From the NCBI RefSeq assembly GCF_000227725.2, contig NZ_MU255056.1, positions 2,220,511 to 2,284,510 on the forward strand: a stretch of DNA of 64,000 nt. Direction: 5' to 3'. Made by a program: the position numbers and the translations under genes. Source of the DNA: Thiorhodospira sibirica ATCC 700588 (GTDB lineage: Bacteria > Pseudomonadota > Gammaproteobacteria > Ectothiorhodospirales > Ectothiorhodospiraceae). The notes below the pieces were generated by a model that was not told where the DNA came from, did not search any database, and saw only the letters and a list, made by a program, of their open reading frames with translations. Below are positions 9,406-18,931 of the stretch, in pieces. How positions within the stretch are numbered: the stretch's first letter is position 1; each line of letters starts with the position of its first letter.

Positions 9406-9798
9406 TCAGCGCTTGCTGTACTGCGTTGCGCGACGGGCTTTGCGTAGACCCACTTTCTTACGCTCAACTTCACGCGCATCGCGGGTCAGGAAACCGGCGG
9501 CGCGCATTTTACCACGCAGGGTTTCGTCATACTCAACCAGAGCACGGGCGATCCCCAAACGGATGGCACCAGCCTGACCGTTAGCGCCACCCCCGGTGAC
9601 GGTCGCATAGACATCAAAACAATCCTGGGATTCAGCCACATGAAAGGGTTGACGTACGACCATGCGTGAGGTTTGACGCCCGAAGTATTCATCCAGCGGC
9701 TTGTTATTGACAATGATTTTGCCATCGCCTGGACGAAGGAAAATACGTGCAGCAGCGGTTTTACGTCTGCCGGTGCCGTAGTTTTGGGAAAGAGCCAT
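9406..9798 (-). CDS. rpsI: 30S ribosomal protein S9
   Basis: 130 residues, exactly the usual size. The N-terminus [20 protein letters not shown], the central [19 protein letters not shown] and the basic C-terminal tail ending in YSKR are all conserved; the tail reaches the ribosomal P site and contacts tRNA. It follows rplM by 18 bp in the universal L13-S9 operon. Confidence 0.98.
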   Translation of the reverse strand: MALSQNYGTGRRKTAAARIFLRPGDGKIIVNNKPLDEYFGRQTSRMVVRQPFHVAESQDCFDVYATVTGGGANGQAGAIRLGIARALVEYDETLRGKMRAAGFLTRDAREVERKKVGLRKARRATQYSKR

Positions 9799-9816
9799 GG
9801 TGCTTTGTTATCCTGA

Positions 9817-10245
9817 TCAGAGTTCCAAGGGTTGCGGCTGCTGCGCGGTGTGTTTGTGGTCAGCGCTTGCAAAGATTTTCAGCTTGCGCATCATTGCACG
9901 CCCCAAGGCATTTCTGGGCATCATCCGCTTAACCGCAAGCTCCAGTGCCCGCTCCGGCGCACGTTCCATCAACTGGCTGAAGTTCATCGACTTCATATTA
10001 CCCACATAACCACTATGGCGGTAATACATTTTGTCGTTGGCCTTGTTGCCCGAGACGCGAACCTTAGCCGCATTGACGACCACAATGTAATCACCCGTAT
10101 CCACATGCGGCGTGTACACCGGCTTGTGTTTGCCACGTAGGCGCGTTGCGATTTCGCTGGCAAGCCTGCCGAGCGTTTTGTCGCTGGCATCGACCAAAAA
10201 CCAGTCACGTTTGACTTCAGCGGGTTTTGCGCTAAAGGTTTTCAT
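9817..10245 (-). CDS. rplM: 50S ribosomal protein L13
   Basis: 142 residues, full length. [20 protein letters not shown], the GDYIVVVNA segment and the [22 protein letters not shown] segment are typical of L13, an early assembly protein of the large subunit. It is the first gene of the L13-S9 operon. The roughly 470 bp upstream is non-coding and should hold the promoter and leader. Confidence 0.98.
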   Translation of the reverse strand: MKTFSAKPAEVKRDWFLVDASDKTLGRLASEIATRLRGKHKPVYTPHVDTGDYIVVVNAAKVRVSGNKANDKMYYRHSGYVGNMKSMNFSQLMERAPERALELAVKRMMPRNALGRAMMRKLKIFASADHKHTAQQPQPLEL

Positions 10246-10716
10246 CGTCTTTAAGTTTTACGCGAGAAAATCTGGGCTACAACAGCCTTGGACATCAATG
10301 GCCACCGGCTGCACAGCACAAAAGCCTTCCCGCTTCCTCCGTTAACAGTCTTGGGTTGAAAAATCTTTTCCCCCGGCCCTCGCGCAAAGGCTAAGGTCAC
10401 ACTTCCTGGGGATATGCACGAACCAAATATCCTTATGTTTTCAGGCAAATAAACCCGATACACAGCGCGTGCCGATATTACTTTATGATAGGGCTAGCAA
10501 ACATCGCCCCACACAGAATCGCGAATTTTAAACATAAATACCGCATAAGGCAATCATTGCCGCGTTTTCTGAGTAAACCCGCCAGGTAAAATGAATCAGC
10601 CCGCCTTGCAAAACACCTCGGCAGTCGCGTGAAGCCCGGTGCGCCATGCTCCCTATTAAAATCCCGCACGGCACAGCGCCGACCTGTGTCGAGGTTTTAT
10701 GGCATCGCCTGATCCA
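10246..10716. other. 470-bp intergenic region upstream of rplM
   Basis: No convincing gene lies here. Two minus-strand frames of about 60-70 codons lack any recognisable sequence or conserved start context. Read toward rplM, the proximal 100 bases contain GTTAACGGAGGAAGCGGG and a GTGCTGTGCAGCC segment that could fold, which would fit a ribosomal-protein leader. This is a positional inference and no specific leader family was recognised. The CHASE2 kinase gene ends at 10717, and no strong terminator was seen after it. Confidence 0.45.
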
Positions 10717-13206
10717 TCAATGTCCGTGGTAATACGGCGTACCGGCGCCGAATTGTCCGGTTTTCGGGGTGTTTTTCGTGGCGGTGATGCAGTCCCTCAG
10801 TGCTTTTGCCAGTGCGGCGCCGGAGGGATAGCGTTTCTCGGGGTCTTTTTGCAGGCATTTGTTAATGATCAGGTTGATCAGTGGCCCAAGTTCCGGGCGC
10901 TGTTCGGTGATTGGTACATGCGGGGTTTGGGTGATTTGATAGACCAGCCCGGCCATGGTCTCGGCGGTGAAGGGGAGGCGGGCACAGAGCAGATAATACA
11001 GGGTCACGCCCAGCGAAAAGAGATCACTGCGCCCGTCCACCCGCTGCCCCGAGATTTGCTCAGGAGACATGAAGGCGGGGGTGCCGAGCACGGTGCCGGT
11101 GCGGGTTTTGCTGTTATCCAGCAGGCTGGCGATGCCAAAATCGGTGATTTTCACCACGCCGGTGTCCGGGTTATACATCACATTGGCGGGTTTGATGTCA
11201 CGGTGGATCACCTGCTGCTGATGGGCGTAATCCAGCCCGTCGGCAATCTGGGCGCCGATGTCTAACACCTCGGCAATGGGTAGCAGGGTTTCGACTTTGG
11301 TGTAGGTGTCCAGCGCCACGCCTTCGAGAAAATCCATGGCGATAAAGGCAAGATCATGCTCTTCGCCCACATCGTAGATGGTGACAATGTTTTTATGTGT
11401 AAGGCGCCCGGAGGCCTCGGCCTCACGGAAAAAGCGCGTTTTCACCTGATCCAGCACTTCCGGATCAAATTCACGGTTTAATGCCAAGGTCTTGATGGCC
11501 ACTTTGCGGCTGATCTTGGGGTCAGCGCCGAGATAAACCACGCCCATCGACCCGCGTCCCAGTTGTCGCTCAATCTGATAGCGCCCGATCATCGGTTTTT
11601 CCAGGCTTTTATCGTCAAGCACCAGATCTTTGCCGCGATGCTGATGCACGGTCTCGGGACTGAGTTTGGGGGCGCGGCTGTCTGCCAGGGGTTTGAGGCG
11701 CTGGAAACGCACCGTGATGTCGCGATAGTGCGGGTCCATGGCGCTTAAATGGCGGTATACCTCCAGGGCGCGGCCATACAGGCGACGCCGCTCAAAATCC
11801 TGTCCTAGCAAATAGAGCTGCTGCTTGATCATCTCATCTTGCTGGGTGCAGCGTTGATACAGTGCAAAGGCTTGCTCCAGTTGCCCCTGTGATTGCAGAT
11901 GGGCGGCGAGTTGCCGATATGCCTCGGATGCGTTGTTACGATCGGCATACAGGACCGCGTGGAGCCTTGCGTAAAGTTGCCAGCTTCCCAGCGCCAGCAG
12001 GATCAGCAAGGCCGGCAATAACAGCGGCACCATCACCTGTGCCCACAGCATCAGCAGGGCGCTGCACAACACCAGCAATAACGACACTCCCAGCGGCGCC
12101 AAGGCATCGGGCAGGCGGGTGTAATAGGACAGTGGCAGCAGTAACAAGGCCAGTGCGGTGGCGATGAGCAATATCCGTTGCAGTCCTTCGCCCCAGGCAG
12201 GCTGATATAGCACGGCCCCGGTGGTGGCGGTGTGTACGTTCCACGCGCTCCAGATGGCGGCAGGCAGAGTGAGGCCCTGATAGGTCAGATAATGCGCCTG
12301 TGGGCCGCTCACCGGGCCGATGATGACGCTACGATCGCGCAGTTGTGAGGGATCAATGCCGTGAGTCAATAAAGATTGCAGCGTGTGCGTTTTGAGCAAG
12401 CCGTAACGCGGATCACGCTTGGGCGACAGCGGACGTAACTCCATTGCGGCCCCCATTGGTAGCCAGTGCGAGCCTATACGCACTCCACGCCCTTGGCGGA
12501 ATTCAATATTTTGTGGTGTCTGGTGCAGGCTCAAGGCCGTCATCAATACATCAAATCCAGCCAACCAGTCGTGATCGGTTGCGATGAGGCCGGGAAAGCC
12601 ACGAAACCCAGGATAATAACTGCCGACGATGCCCACCCCGCTGACGGCGGTGAACAGAGGCTCTGCGGCGGTTGCAGGTTGCCAGCTCAATGGCATTTCA
12701 CGATGGGCGGTGAACAGTGGCCCAAGCCAGGGACTTGTGTACCAGGCGCGTTTGACAGGGCTGCTGAGGGGGGGCAGGACGCTGGCAATCGGGCTGTCTG
12801 AGGGGGTGGGGTGGGCATAAACGGCCAGCACTACCTGCCCATGTTGCTTGATCTGTGCAGACAGGGCCTGCTGTTCGGCGGGGGTGGCGTGTAAATGTAG
12901 CGGCAGATGCAGGCCGATCACCCTGGCTTGGGCCTGATGCAACACCGCCAGTGCCTCGGTCAGGCGCGCATAAGACCACAGTCCCTCCGTGTGTGCGTGC
13001 AGGTCACGTTCATCCAGCGCGATGAGCACAAGCTGCTCAGCCGCATCGGGGACGGGCAATAAGGTGCTGGTTATGGCAAAAAAACCCTGATCCAGCCCGC
13101 GCAAAGGGCCGTAACTTCCCAGCAATAACAACACGCCCAGCGCCACCACCATCACGGAGCGGGGGCTGTATGTTTGTAATTGCCTGAGCAGCGGTTGCTT
13201 GATCAT
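10717..13206 (-). CDS. CHASE2-domain transmembrane serine/threonine protein kinase
   Basis: 829 residues from the ATG at 13206 (MIKQPLLRQLQTYS). A first membrane helix (about 18-35) is followed by an extracytoplasmic CHASE2 sensor (about 40-350; core LVLIALDERDLHAHTEGLW), then three hydrophobic helices (about 370-460), a short linker with a repeat-like helical segment (about 470-520), and a complete eukaryotic-like kinase from about 540. The kinase has GRGSMG (glycine loop), VAIK (catalytic Lys), HRDIKPANVMY (near 667), DFGIAS (near 689) and MSPEQ. All catalytic residues are present, so it should be active. The ligand is unknown. A broken CHASE2-cyclase at 54.2-56.3 kb shares the same sensor plan. 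It is divergent from the DUF5610-like gene. Confidence 0.9.
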   Translation of the reverse strand: MIKQPLLRQLQTYSPRSVMVVALGVLLLLGSYGPLRGLDQGFFAITSTLLPVPDAAEQLVLIALDERDLHAHTEGLWSYARLTEALAVLHQAQARVIGLHLPLHLHATPAEQQALSAQIKQHGQVVLAVYAHPTPSDSPIASVLPPLSSPVKRAWYTSPWLGPLFTAHREMPLSWQPATAAEPLFTAVSGVGIVGSYYPGFRGFPGLIATDHDWLAGFDVLMTALSLHQTPQNIEFRQGRGVRIGSHWLPMGAAMELRPLSPKRDPRYGLLKTHTLQSLLTHGIDPSQLRDRSVIIGPVSGPQAHYLTYQGLTLPAAIWSAWNVHTATTGAVLYQPAWGEGLQRILLIATALALLLLPLSYYTRLPDALAPLGVSLLLVLCSALLMLWAQVMVPLLLPALLILLALGSWQLYARLHAVLYADRNNASEAYRQLAAHLQSQGQLEQAFALYQRCTQQDEMIKQQLYLLGQDFERRRLYGRALEVYRHLSAMDPHYRDITVRFQRLKPLADSRAPKLSPETVHQHRGKDLVLDDKSLEKPMIGRYQIERQLGRGSMGVVYLGADPKISRKVAIKTLALNREFDPEVLDQVKTRFFREAEASGRLTHKNIVTIYDVGEEHDLAFIAMDFLEGVALDTYTKVETLLPIAEVLDIGAQIADGLDYAHQQQVIHRDIKPANVMYNPDTGVVKITDFGIASLLDNSKTRTGTVLGTPAFMSPEQISGQRVDGRSDLFSLGVTLYYLLCARLPFTAETMAGLVYQITQTPHVPITEQRPELGPLINLIINKCLQKDPEKRYPSGAALAKALRDCITATKNTPKTGQFGAGTPYYHGH

Positions 13207-13460
13207 AAAACCATTTTCGGGGTGAGCAATCCGCCCATAATACAAAAGCTTTGGGATCGACGCTACCAGCCAGCGCGTCAAAGCCTGAAAACGCCGAGCG
13301 GTATTTCTGTGGCTGTGTTGTAGAAAGCTAAAGCACTCCTGCAAAAAACCTTCAGCTTTTTCTTTCCCGGCCGATATATCTGCCAAGCCGTTTTGAACAT
13401 TGCGCGTCTCGCGACGCATGACCGCCCGTCCAACACTTTGGCTTTTTCGCGGAGTCACCG

Positions 13461-14657
13461 ATGAACCCCCTATCCTTGCTATCCTCCTCGCCGCCCGGTT
13501 TGCCAAGCTTGGGTAAACGCCCGGCCCAGGCCCCCGGCCTTGGCATTGCACCCGGCTTGCAGCTGCGCCCACCGAATACGGCGTTCACGCCGCAGACGTC
13601 CCCGGCTGCTGCAGACCTCCTGGCAAAGGCTTATGAAAAACTGGCGACCCGCTTTCAACCGCCGCAAGCCGCACAGCATGAAAGCGCCGCGCCGCAGCCA
13701 CCCGCCACGGATTACTCCCCCGATGCCGTCGCACAGCGCATTCTGGGCTTTGTCGGCCAGCGCCTGGAACAGGAAAAAGCCAATGGCGCTGATGTGCAGC
13801 GCTTGCAAAACCTTTATGAGCAGGCCACCAAGGGCATAGCGCAAGGCTTGCAGGAGGCGCGGGGCGTGTTGTCCAAGGCCGGTGTATTCAATGGCGACAT
13901 TCATAAAAACTACACCGCCACGGAGGAAAAACTCAAAGAAGGTATGCAGGCATTGCATGAGCGTCTGTTTGCCCCACCGCCACAAGCGGGTGTGTCTCAG
14001 GGAATACATAAGCACAGCGCCCTGTATGAATCACGCAGCTTTAGCCTGGAGGTCAAAACCCAGGAAGGCGATGTGATCAAACTCAATGTAAGCAGCGCCC
14101 AGGGGCAGGCGATGACACACTCCGCCACGCAGCAGGCTGGGCTTGCCGGAATGCAGCTCAACATCGCGCAAAGCAGTGCCTTCCAGCTTGATTTCAGTGT
14201 CGAGGGTGATCTTAACGACAAAGAGCAGCGCGCCTTGACCGAGCTGTTTGGGAATATCAATAAGCTGGCGGATCGCTTCTATCAGGGCGATATCGAACAG
14301 GCTTTCAAAAAGGCGCTATCCATCGGCTATGACGGCAGCCAGATTGCCGGTTTTGCGCTGGAATTGCGCCAGACCCAGGTCTATCAGGCGACCGCCGCCT
14401 ATGGCAACGTGGCTAAACTCGGCAATTCGCAGGCCAGCGCCGCCCAAGGCTTCATGCCCTTGGCCGATTTTGCCCGCGACATCATGGGCACTGCTGAGCA
14501 ATTGCGCCAGAGCCAGACCTTCGAGCAACCTCATGCTATGCTCAACACGCTGCTCAAGGAAACCCTGCCGCTGCATGGCCAAGACAGCGAAGGCCCGAAG
14601 CAGCACCTTAATCAATTACTGGATACCCTGCTTAAACCCAACACACTCAGCACTTGA
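13461..14657 (+). CDS. DUF5610-like protein of unknown function
   Basis: 398 residues preceded by GGAG eight bases before the ATG. The first 75 residues are Pro/Ala-rich and probably disordered. Next is a helical block (about 85-165; RILGFVGQRLEQEKANGAD and AQGLQEARGVLSKAGVFNGD) that resembles DUF5610, and then a mixed region with SLEVKTQEGDVIKLNVSSAQ. The C-terminus is helical and Gln-rich. No signal peptide or membrane segment is evident. The function is unknown. Its 3' end overlaps the 3' end of the opposing sixA gene by 11 bp. Confidence 0.6.
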   Translation: MNPLSLLSSSPPGLPSLGKRPAQAPGLGIAPGLQLRPPNTAFTPQTSPAAADLLAKAYEKLATRFQPPQAAQHESAAPQPPATDYSPDAVAQRILGFVGQRLEQEKANGADVQRLQNLYEQATKGIAQGLQEARGVLSKAGVFNGDIHKNYTATEEKLKEGMQALHERLFAPPPQAGVSQGIHKHSALYESRSFSLEVKTQEGDVIKLNVSSAQGQAMTHSATQQAGLAGMQLNIAQSSAFQLDFSVEGDLNDKEQRALTELFGNINKLADRFYQGDIEQAFKKALSIGYDGSQIAGFALELRQTQVYQATAAYGNVAKLGNSQASAAQGFMPLADFARDIMGTAEQLRQSQTFEQPHAMLNTLLKETLPLHGQDSEGPKQHLNQLLDTLLKPNTLST

Positions 14658-15204
14658 GCGCGGCAAGTTGTGGCTGGGTGAGTAGCCATAGCAGTTGCGC
14701 TTGTGACTGATCCAGACCTTCGCTGAAATGCAGGGCGCAGGCGGCGCCCTTTTTCATTTCCACCGTCACCGGGGCGTGCGGGCATAGCAGCCAGGCAATC
14801 CATTCCGAGAGGTTGGGTTCATGGCCCACCACCACGACAATGCCGCTAAAGCCTGCCGCTTTGAGCCAGCCGATTTGATGTGCGGGGTCGGATTCCGGGG
14901 CGAGGTGTTCGGATTTCAGAGACTGCTGCACCGTGAGGGATTGGGCCAGAATATCTGCAGTTTGCGCGGCCCGCACATAGGGGCTGGTGATCAGATAATC
15001 CACCGGCCCCAAGAGCTTGGCTAAACTGGCACTGGCCAGGCGGGTGCGCTCCATGCCTTTGGGGGTCAGCGGGCGCAGGGAATCGGCCTGACCCGTTTTG
15101 GCAAATTCCTCACGTTCCTGGGCCGGGCCATGGCGAACCAGAATCAAAGACAGGGCCTGTGGGTGGCCGCCGGTATGTCGTTTGGCGCGCACTGTTTTCA
15201 TCAT
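14647..15204 (-). CDS. sixA: phosphohistidine phosphatase SixA
   Basis: 185 residues from the ATG at 15204. The histidine-phosphatase signature is LILVRHGPAQ near residue 25; the second catalytic histidine is in VVVGHEPNLSEW. In E. coli SixA removes phosphate from histidine in phosphotransfer proteins (ArcB or the nitrogen PTS). The ATG overlaps the pgi stop codon (TGATG), so it is translationally coupled behind pgi, an unusual pairing. A second in-frame ATG follows directly. Confidence 0.85.
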   Translation of the reverse strand: MMKTVRAKRHTGGHPQALSLILVRHGPAQEREEFAKTGQADSLRPLTPKGMERTRLASASLAKLLGPVDYLITSPYVRAAQTADILAQSLTVQQSLKSEHLAPESDPAHQIGWLKAAGFSGIVVVVGHEPNLSEWIAWLLCPHAPVTVEMKKGAACALHFSEGLDQSQAQLLWLLTQPQLAALKC

Positions 15205-16844
15205 CAAAAAACCATCTGCTTATAGTGATTGATCAAGCCGTTGGTGGAGGCATCATGGCTGTCGATAGGCTGGGGATGTTGCAATTCGGGCAAGATGCTA
15301 TTGGCCAGTTGTTTGCCCAGCTCAACGCCCCATTGGTCAAAGGAATTGATGTTCCAGATCACCCCTTGCACAAAGATTTTATGCTCATACAGGGCAATCA
15401 GGCTGCCCAGGGTACGCGGGGTGAGGCGCTGAAACATCAGGGTATTGCTGGGCCGATTGCCCGTAAATACCCGATGCGGCGCCAGTTCGCGGATGCGTGC
15501 CTCGGGCATACCTTTGGCGTGCATCTCGGCGTACACCGCCTGCAGGCTACGCCCTTGCATCAGCGCCTCGCTTTGTGCCAGACAATTGGCCAGCAGGATG
15601 GCATGATGTGCGCCCTGCGGGTTGTGTGACGCGCAGGCCACCAGAAAATCACAAGGAATCAGACGGGTTCCCTGATGCAGCAGTTGGTAGAAGGCATGTT
15701 GTCCATTGGTGCCCGGCTCGCCCCAGATCACCGGGCCGGTGTCATAGGCCACAGTATGCCCATCACGGCTGACACTTTTGCCGTTGCTTTCCATATCCGC
15801 CTGTTGCAGATAAGCGGGAAAGCGATGCAGATATTGATCATAGGGCAACACGGCATGACTGCTCGCGGCAAAAAAGTTGTTATACCAAATCCCCAATAGC
15901 GCCAGAATTACCGGCAGGTTGTCATTCAGCGGGGCGTGTGCAAAATGCTGATCCATCGCATGGGCGCCACTGAGCAGGGCCTCGAAATGTTCAGGCCCGA
16001 TGAACAGGGCAATGGACAGACCAATCGCCGACCACAGGGAATAGCGCCCCCCCACCCAATCCCAGAATTCAAACATCTGCTGCGGGTCAATGCCAAAGGC
16101 CATCACCCCCTCGCGATTTGTGGACACCGCGACAAAATGGCGCGCAATCGCCTGCTCATCGGGGCAGGCCTTCAGAAACCAGGCACGGGCAGTATGCGCG
16201 TTGGTGAGGGTTTCCTGGGTGGTAAAGGTTTTGGAGGCAATGATAAACAGCGTCGTCGCCGGATTGAGCGCTTTGAGTGTCTCGGTGATATGGGTGCTGT
16301 CCACATTGGAGACAAAGTGCATCCGCAGGCGCGGGTGTCCATAGGGCTTGAGCGCCTCACACACCATCAGTGGCCCCAGATCCGAGCCGCCGATACCGAT
16401 ATTGACGATATCGCAGATCGGCTGGCCGTCAAATCCCAGCCACTGACCACCGCGCACCGCCTCGGCAAAGGCCGCCATGCGTTTGCGCACCGCCAAGACC
16501 TCGGGCATCACGTCTTGTCCCTGCGTCATGACCACCTGCCCCGGCGGACAGCGCAGCGCCGTATGCAGCACCGCCCGCTGCTCGGTACAGTTGATGGCTT
16601 CCCCGGCAAACAGCCGGGCCCGCATCCCTTCGACATCGGCCTCCCGTGCCAACGCCAGCAAATGCGTGAAGGTGGTTTCGGTGATACGATTTTTGGAAAA
16701 ATCCAGCAAAATATCTTCAAAACGCCGCGAAAAGCGCGCAAAACGCTGCGTATCCTGGGTAAACAGCTCGCGCAGATGCAGGTCTTTTATGGCATGGTAA
16801 TGTGTACTCAGGGCCTGCCAGGCAGGGCTTTGATGTATAGGCAT
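15204..16844 (-). CDS. pgi: glucose-6-phosphate isomerase
   Basis: 546 residues, full length. Substrate-binding and signature segments are [58 protein letters not shown] and NGKSVSRDG, and the active-site Glu and His lie in the central block ([21 protein letters not shown]). It interconverts glucose-6-phosphate and fructose-6-phosphate in glycolysis, gluconeogenesis and glycogen metabolism. It heads a two-gene unit with sixA. Confidence 0.97.
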   Translation of the reverse strand: MPIHQSPAWQALSTHYHAIKDLHLRELFTQDTQRFARFSRRFEDILLDFSKNRITETTFTHLLALAREADVEGMRARLFAGEAINCTEQRAVLHTALRCPPGQVVMTQGQDVMPEVLAVRKRMAAFAEAVRGGQWLGFDGQPICDIVNIGIGGSDLGPLMVCEALKPYGHPRLRMHFVSNVDSTHITETLKALNPATTLFIIASKTFTTQETLTNAHTARAWFLKACPDEQAIARHFVAVSTNREGVMAFGIDPQQMFEFWDWVGGRYSLWSAIGLSIALFIGPEHFEALLSGAHAMDQHFAHAPLNDNLPVILALLGIWYNNFFAASSHAVLPYDQYLHRFPAYLQQADMESNGKSVSRDGHTVAYDTGPVIWGEPGTNGQHAFYQLLHQGTRLIPCDFLVACASHNPQGAHHAILLANCLAQSEALMQGRSLQAVYAEMHAKGMPEARIRELAPHRVFTGNRPSNTLMFQRLTPRTLGSLIALYEHKIFVQGVIWNINSFDQWGVELGKQLANSILPELQHPQPIDSHDASTNGLINHYKQMVF

Positions 16845-16896
16845 AGCATGTGATCCATTCAGGTTTTAACATTCCGCATGAGGCGCGTTCAACGAA

Positions 16897-17604
16897 TTAA
16901 CGATGCACGTCCTGAGTGTTTGTATCTGGCATGACCTTGGGGTTAGCCCGGTTGATGATGCGGGCACTGATCGGGACTTGCTGGGTATCCAGCGCCTGCT
17001 GATTACGCCGCCGCGATTCGTGACGCAGACGCCAGACATAGCCACCCAGCGCCCCGCCAGAAGCAGCCATCAAGACCACCCCCAAAGACATCAGCTGGGT
17101 TAGCAGGAGCATCCCCCCCAGGCCCACCACCCCCACCACCGCTGTGCCGACCTTCATATTGGCCTTGGCCTGAATCCGTCCGGTTTCCTTGCTGGCCGCC
17201 TTGCGGGCCTGTTCCACCGCCTTGGCGGTTTCCCGCTCGACCTGCAGCTTTTGGCGGTCGCGCTCACGGCTGAGATCCTGTTTCGCCTTGGCCAGCGCGT
17301 CCTTATGCTCGGTTTCCATTTTCAACAGGGTTTCGCGGTGTTCGGCGCGGATTTTGAGGATTTCCTCTTTATATTTGGCATCCAGCTTGGCGCGAATCTC
17401 GCGGGCATCCCCCCAGGCCAGACTGGAAAGCCACAGGGTCGCAAAAAAATTAGTGGTCAACAGCAGACCAGCAAAGATTACCGCCATCTCCAGCGAAGGC
17501 ATCTGCCACCAGATAGCCATCATCGCTGCGGCAATGATTTGCATCAAGGTCAAACCCAGGAAGTATTTCACCGCCATGGACACTCTGAACCGGATCAAGG
17601 TCAT
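16897..17604 (-). CDS. unknown membrane protein with central coiled coil
   Basis: About 235 residues if the ATG at 17604 is used; a GTG at 17658 and an ATG at 17577 are alternatives, and none has a good ribosome-binding site at proper distance. Two hydrophobic helices (about 10-55) are followed by a highly charged Lys/Glu/Arg heptad-rich coiled coil (about 65-145), a second pair of hydrophobic helices (about 150-195, with VGVVGLGGMLLLTQLMSLG) and a basic tail. The plan suggests a membrane-anchored structural or scaffolding protein. I do not recognise the family. It lies between pgi and a DUF2157-like gene, all on the minus strand. Confidence 0.6.
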   Translation of the reverse strand: MTLIRFRVSMAVKYFLGLTLMQIIAAAMMAIWWQMPSLEMAVIFAGLLLTTNFFATLWLSSLAWGDAREIRAKLDAKYKEEILKIRAEHRETLLKMETEHKDALAKAKQDLSRERDRQKLQVERETAKAVEQARKAASKETGRIQAKANMKVGTAVVGVVGLGGMLLLTQLMSLGVVLMAASGGALGGYVWRLRHESRRRNQQALDTQQVPISARIINRANPKVMPDTNTQDVHR

Positions 17605-17818
17605 TCTCCACGCGCGCGCTGCACGCGGCTGGTTTAGGTTTAAGAAGTAGTATGGCACCGTTATTGATCAACATGGCATCGTGGCCCGTTTAGTTTAGCA
17701 AAACTTGACCCTTACGCCGCTCACCCCAGCGCCGATGTATACGATCATCAGGCGTGGCATGGGGCCAAGTGTGCCAAACCGTGTGATTATTCAGGAGGAC
17801 GCCATGCCCTCATGCCAC

Positions 17819-18847
17819 TCATTCGCCGGATTCAATCACGCGGCGCAAACGGGCGGGAAGGTACAGGCGCATCGCTGCACCGATGCGCTGCTCGTGACGT
17901 TGCCATAAAATCCCCAGACCGATGATGAGCAAGCCGCTGAAAGAAAGAAACACGGGGAACAGGAGGCTGTCAGCAAAGACGCGATAGGAAAGATAACCCA
18001 GATAGCTGAATACGCCGATGGCGCCAAAAATCACAAACACCCGGCGGCGCAGCATGGTGCCGATCAACAATAGCCCCACATTGATCAGGCAATAGGCCAG
18101 TTTGGCCAGTTCACTTTCCGAGCCGCGCAGGCTCAGGCCAAACCAGAAGGCTAGCATCCCAAACAGATACAGCCAGAACGCATAATCCAGGTCGCGGCCA
18201 TAACGCATATCCACGCCAAAGGCCAGCAGCAGCATCCCCAGACCAAACCAGAGGGAAAAATCGCGGCGCAATTCCCAGTTCATTTGCATATCAAACAAAA
18301 ACGGCACCAGATCCATGCTCAGATACCAGAGCGTAATTGCCACCGGAAAAATCAGAAAGGGCAGGCGATAGCGCCAAAAAGCAATGGCGGCTGCGACCAG
18401 GGTGGCCAGTTCCATAAAGATCCAGCGCCAGGAGATGATCTCGTGATAATTGCGATAGATCGCATCATCGGGCCACAGCGAAAGGGCTTTTTGCAGGCCA
18501 TAGACCGCCAGCGGAACCAATGCCACGCCAAGTGCTGCGGTCAATCCGGCAGGAATGCGCAGATCCCGCGCCAATAAATATTCGGTCAGGGCAACGGCGA
18601 GGACGCCATATAATAGCGCAATGATGAACAGCCCCAGACCGCCGAGCAGCTCCCAGGCCAGGGTCATAAACAAGGTCATGGCACTGATGGCCATCATGCC
18701 GCCGAGATAATACAGTACATGGGAAAGCTGCAAGGCGGGGCGGTGACGTCCACGTGCCTGCCAGAATTGCCACAACGCCTCGGCTTGTGAAGCCTGCAGC
18801 AAGCCTTGATCTACCGCACTGTCGAGATCACCCCGTTGAATACGCAT
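17819..18847 (-). CDS. DUF2157-like polytopic membrane protein
   Basis: 342 residues from the ATG at 18847, which has AGGGG eight bases upstream; the TTG eighteen bases earlier is less likely. The soluble N-terminal segment (RGDLDSAVDQGLLQASQAEALWQFW) looks like the helical start of DUF2157 proteins, and about nine or ten membrane helices follow. The function is unknown. It is divergent from the BaeS-like sensor kinase, with only 84 bp between the start codons, so a shared regulatory region is possible. Confidence 0.7.
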   Translation of the reverse strand: MRIQRGDLDSAVDQGLLQASQAEALWQFWQARGRHRPALQLSHVLYYLGGMMAISAMTLFMTLAWELLGGLGLFIIALLYGVLAVALTEYLLARDLRIPAGLTAALGVALVPLAVYGLQKALSLWPDDAIYRNYHEIISWRWIFMELATLVAAAIAFWRYRLPFLIFPVAITLWYLSMDLVPFLFDMQMNWELRRDFSLWFGLGMLLLAFGVDMRYGRDLDYAFWLYLFGMLAFWFGLSLRGSESELAKLAYCLINVGLLLIGTMLRRRVFVIFGAIGVFSYLGYLSYRVFADSLLFPVFLSFSGLLIIGLGILWQRHEQRIGAAMRLYLPARLRRVIESGE

Positions 18848-18931
18848 CGCTCGCCCCTCTCGCAATCACTGTGCTGCCAAGTCTGCACCGCAATACACAA
18901 CGGGCGCAATCTTTATTTTTAAGAGGAATAC

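Noticed and set aside
15936-16853. 305-codon open frame on the plus strand
   Set aside because: Antisense to pgi over its full length, with no recognisable domain and a composition typical of a complementary-strand frame.
17803-17908. Short plus-strand ORF with a good AGGAGG before its ATG
   Set aside because: The 34-codon product has no similarity to anything recognised and most of it overlaps the 3' end of the DUF2157-like gene on the other strand; the ribosome-site match alone is weak evidence.
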